NCBI GenBank assembly: GCA_030640865.1
Contig: DAOWIP010000176.1
Coordinates: 1 to 9,911, forward strand
Direction of reading: 5' to 3'
DNA from: Sedimentisphaerales bacterium
Lineage (GTDB): Bacteria > Planctomycetota > Phycisphaerae > Sedimentisphaerales > SM23-30
Length of the DNA: 9,911 bases
Shown: positions 9,554-9,911 of the stretch, piece after piece
How the letters are laid out: every line of letters begins with the position of its first letter
Numbering within the stretch: the first letter of the stretch is position 1
Made by a program: the position numbers and the translations under genes
Notes under the pieces: generated by a model
What the model saw: only the letters and a program-made list of their open reading frames with translations
The model's database searches: none
What the model was told of the DNA's origin: nothing

Positions 9554-9911
9554 TTATACTTGTGTTAGTAAATCAAATTGTTCTCTTGTTAGCACTTTGC
9601 GTAGTTTCTGCAAAGCGAACAGCTCAATTTTTCTTACTCGTTCTTTGCTTATGCCCAAAATCTCCGCTATTTGCCTGAGGCTCTTGGGCTTGCGTTGGCC
9701 GGTTATTTCGGTTTGTTTAATCAGGCCGTAATGTTCTTTTACTATGGTTCTTTCGCGATTTTCCAGTGTTTCTGCCATAACATCTTCCAGGCTCATTCTT
9801 GCCGATTCGACAGCCAACACTTTATTGTCCTGCACACGCATATCGTGTGCCACTTCCAGCAGTTCATCGGTGGTTTCATGTGTCGGCCGCCTGTTTTGTT
9901 GGGACCGTAAA
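9554..9911 (-). CDS. RNA polymerase sigma factor, sigma-70 family, C-terminal part (5'-partial)
   Basis: The frame is open from the right edge to the TAA at 9554-9556, showing 118 residues; the start lies outside the window. The visible part is sigma region 4, which contacts the -35 promoter element. It has LENRERTIVKEHYGL, typical of the first region-4 helix, then the helix-turn-helix LRQIAEILGISKERVRKIE followed by LFALQKLRKVL. The GISKERVRKIE recognition helix resembles primary or primary-like sigma factors (RpoD/RpoH/FliA class) more than short ECF factors. A GTG at 9851-9853 could pass for a start, but the frame continues upstream with plausible coding sequence, so it is internal. Regions 1-3 cannot be seen, so the subgroup is unresolved. 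It points the same way as the repressor gene, which starts 76 bp downstream. Family sure; exact type unknown. Confidence 0.9.
   Translation of the reverse strand, partial: LRSQQNRRPTHETTDELLEVAHDMRVQDNKVLAVESARMSLEDVMAETLENRERTIVKEHYGLIKQTEITGQRKPKSLRQIAEILGISKERVRKIELFALQKLRKVLTREQFDLLTQV

Noticed and set aside
9851..9853. GTG as the start of the sigma factor gene.
   Set aside because: The frame stays open to the window edge with plausible sequence, and a sigma factor starting here would contain only region 4.

Overview
All three genes in this window lie on the minus strand and read right to left. They are the C-terminal end of a sigma-70-family RNA polymerase sigma factor (9554-9911, running off the right edge), a complete BlaI/MecI-type repressor (9061-9477), and one uninterrupted reading frame from the ATG at 8763-8765 to base 1. 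That last frame is at least 2,921 codons with no stop, and it continues past the left edge. I translated it in full by hand; running residue counts agreed with coordinates at more than ten checkpoints, so no frameshift is hidden in it.

The giant protein begins as a BlaR1/MecR1-type M56 membrane metallopeptidase: membrane helices, HELAH at residues 246-250, REQAVDE at 286-292, and a last membrane helix near 355-373. No penicillin-binding sensor domain follows. Instead there are about 2,550 predicted extracytoplasmic residues in a string of modules: carboxypeptidase-regulatory-like beta-sandwich repeats, a WW-PDG module (copy A), a helical stretch, a LamG/concanavalin-like domain, a prepilin/DUF1559-like segment, an SLBB-like segment, more beta-sandwich repeats, a SecD periplasmic P1-like domain, and a second WW-PDG module (copy B). 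Repressor plus M56 protease suggests a BlaI/BlaR1-type signalling pair: the protease senses something outside the membrane and relieves repression. The ligand cannot be read from the sequence and need not be a beta-lactam.

The 76-bp gap upstream of the repressor has a promoter-like pair, a BlaI-like TACA-TT-TGTC box and a perfect 6-6-6 palindrome over the -10, consistent with autoregulation. The 295-bp gap between repressor and protease is packed with small inverted repeats and a heptamer tandem repeat. One of these repeats, the GTGGGTC-TTT-GACCCAC type, also appears twice inside the giant gene, in the same reading frame, as short linker peptides between modules.

By style (giant M56 proteins with SecD-P1, LamG, prepilin-like and WW-PDG modules, abundant short palindromic repeats, moderate GC), the organism is probably a planctomycete-like bacterium, possibly Phycisphaerae/Sedimentisphaerales. 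This is inference from remembered protein families, not a database result.
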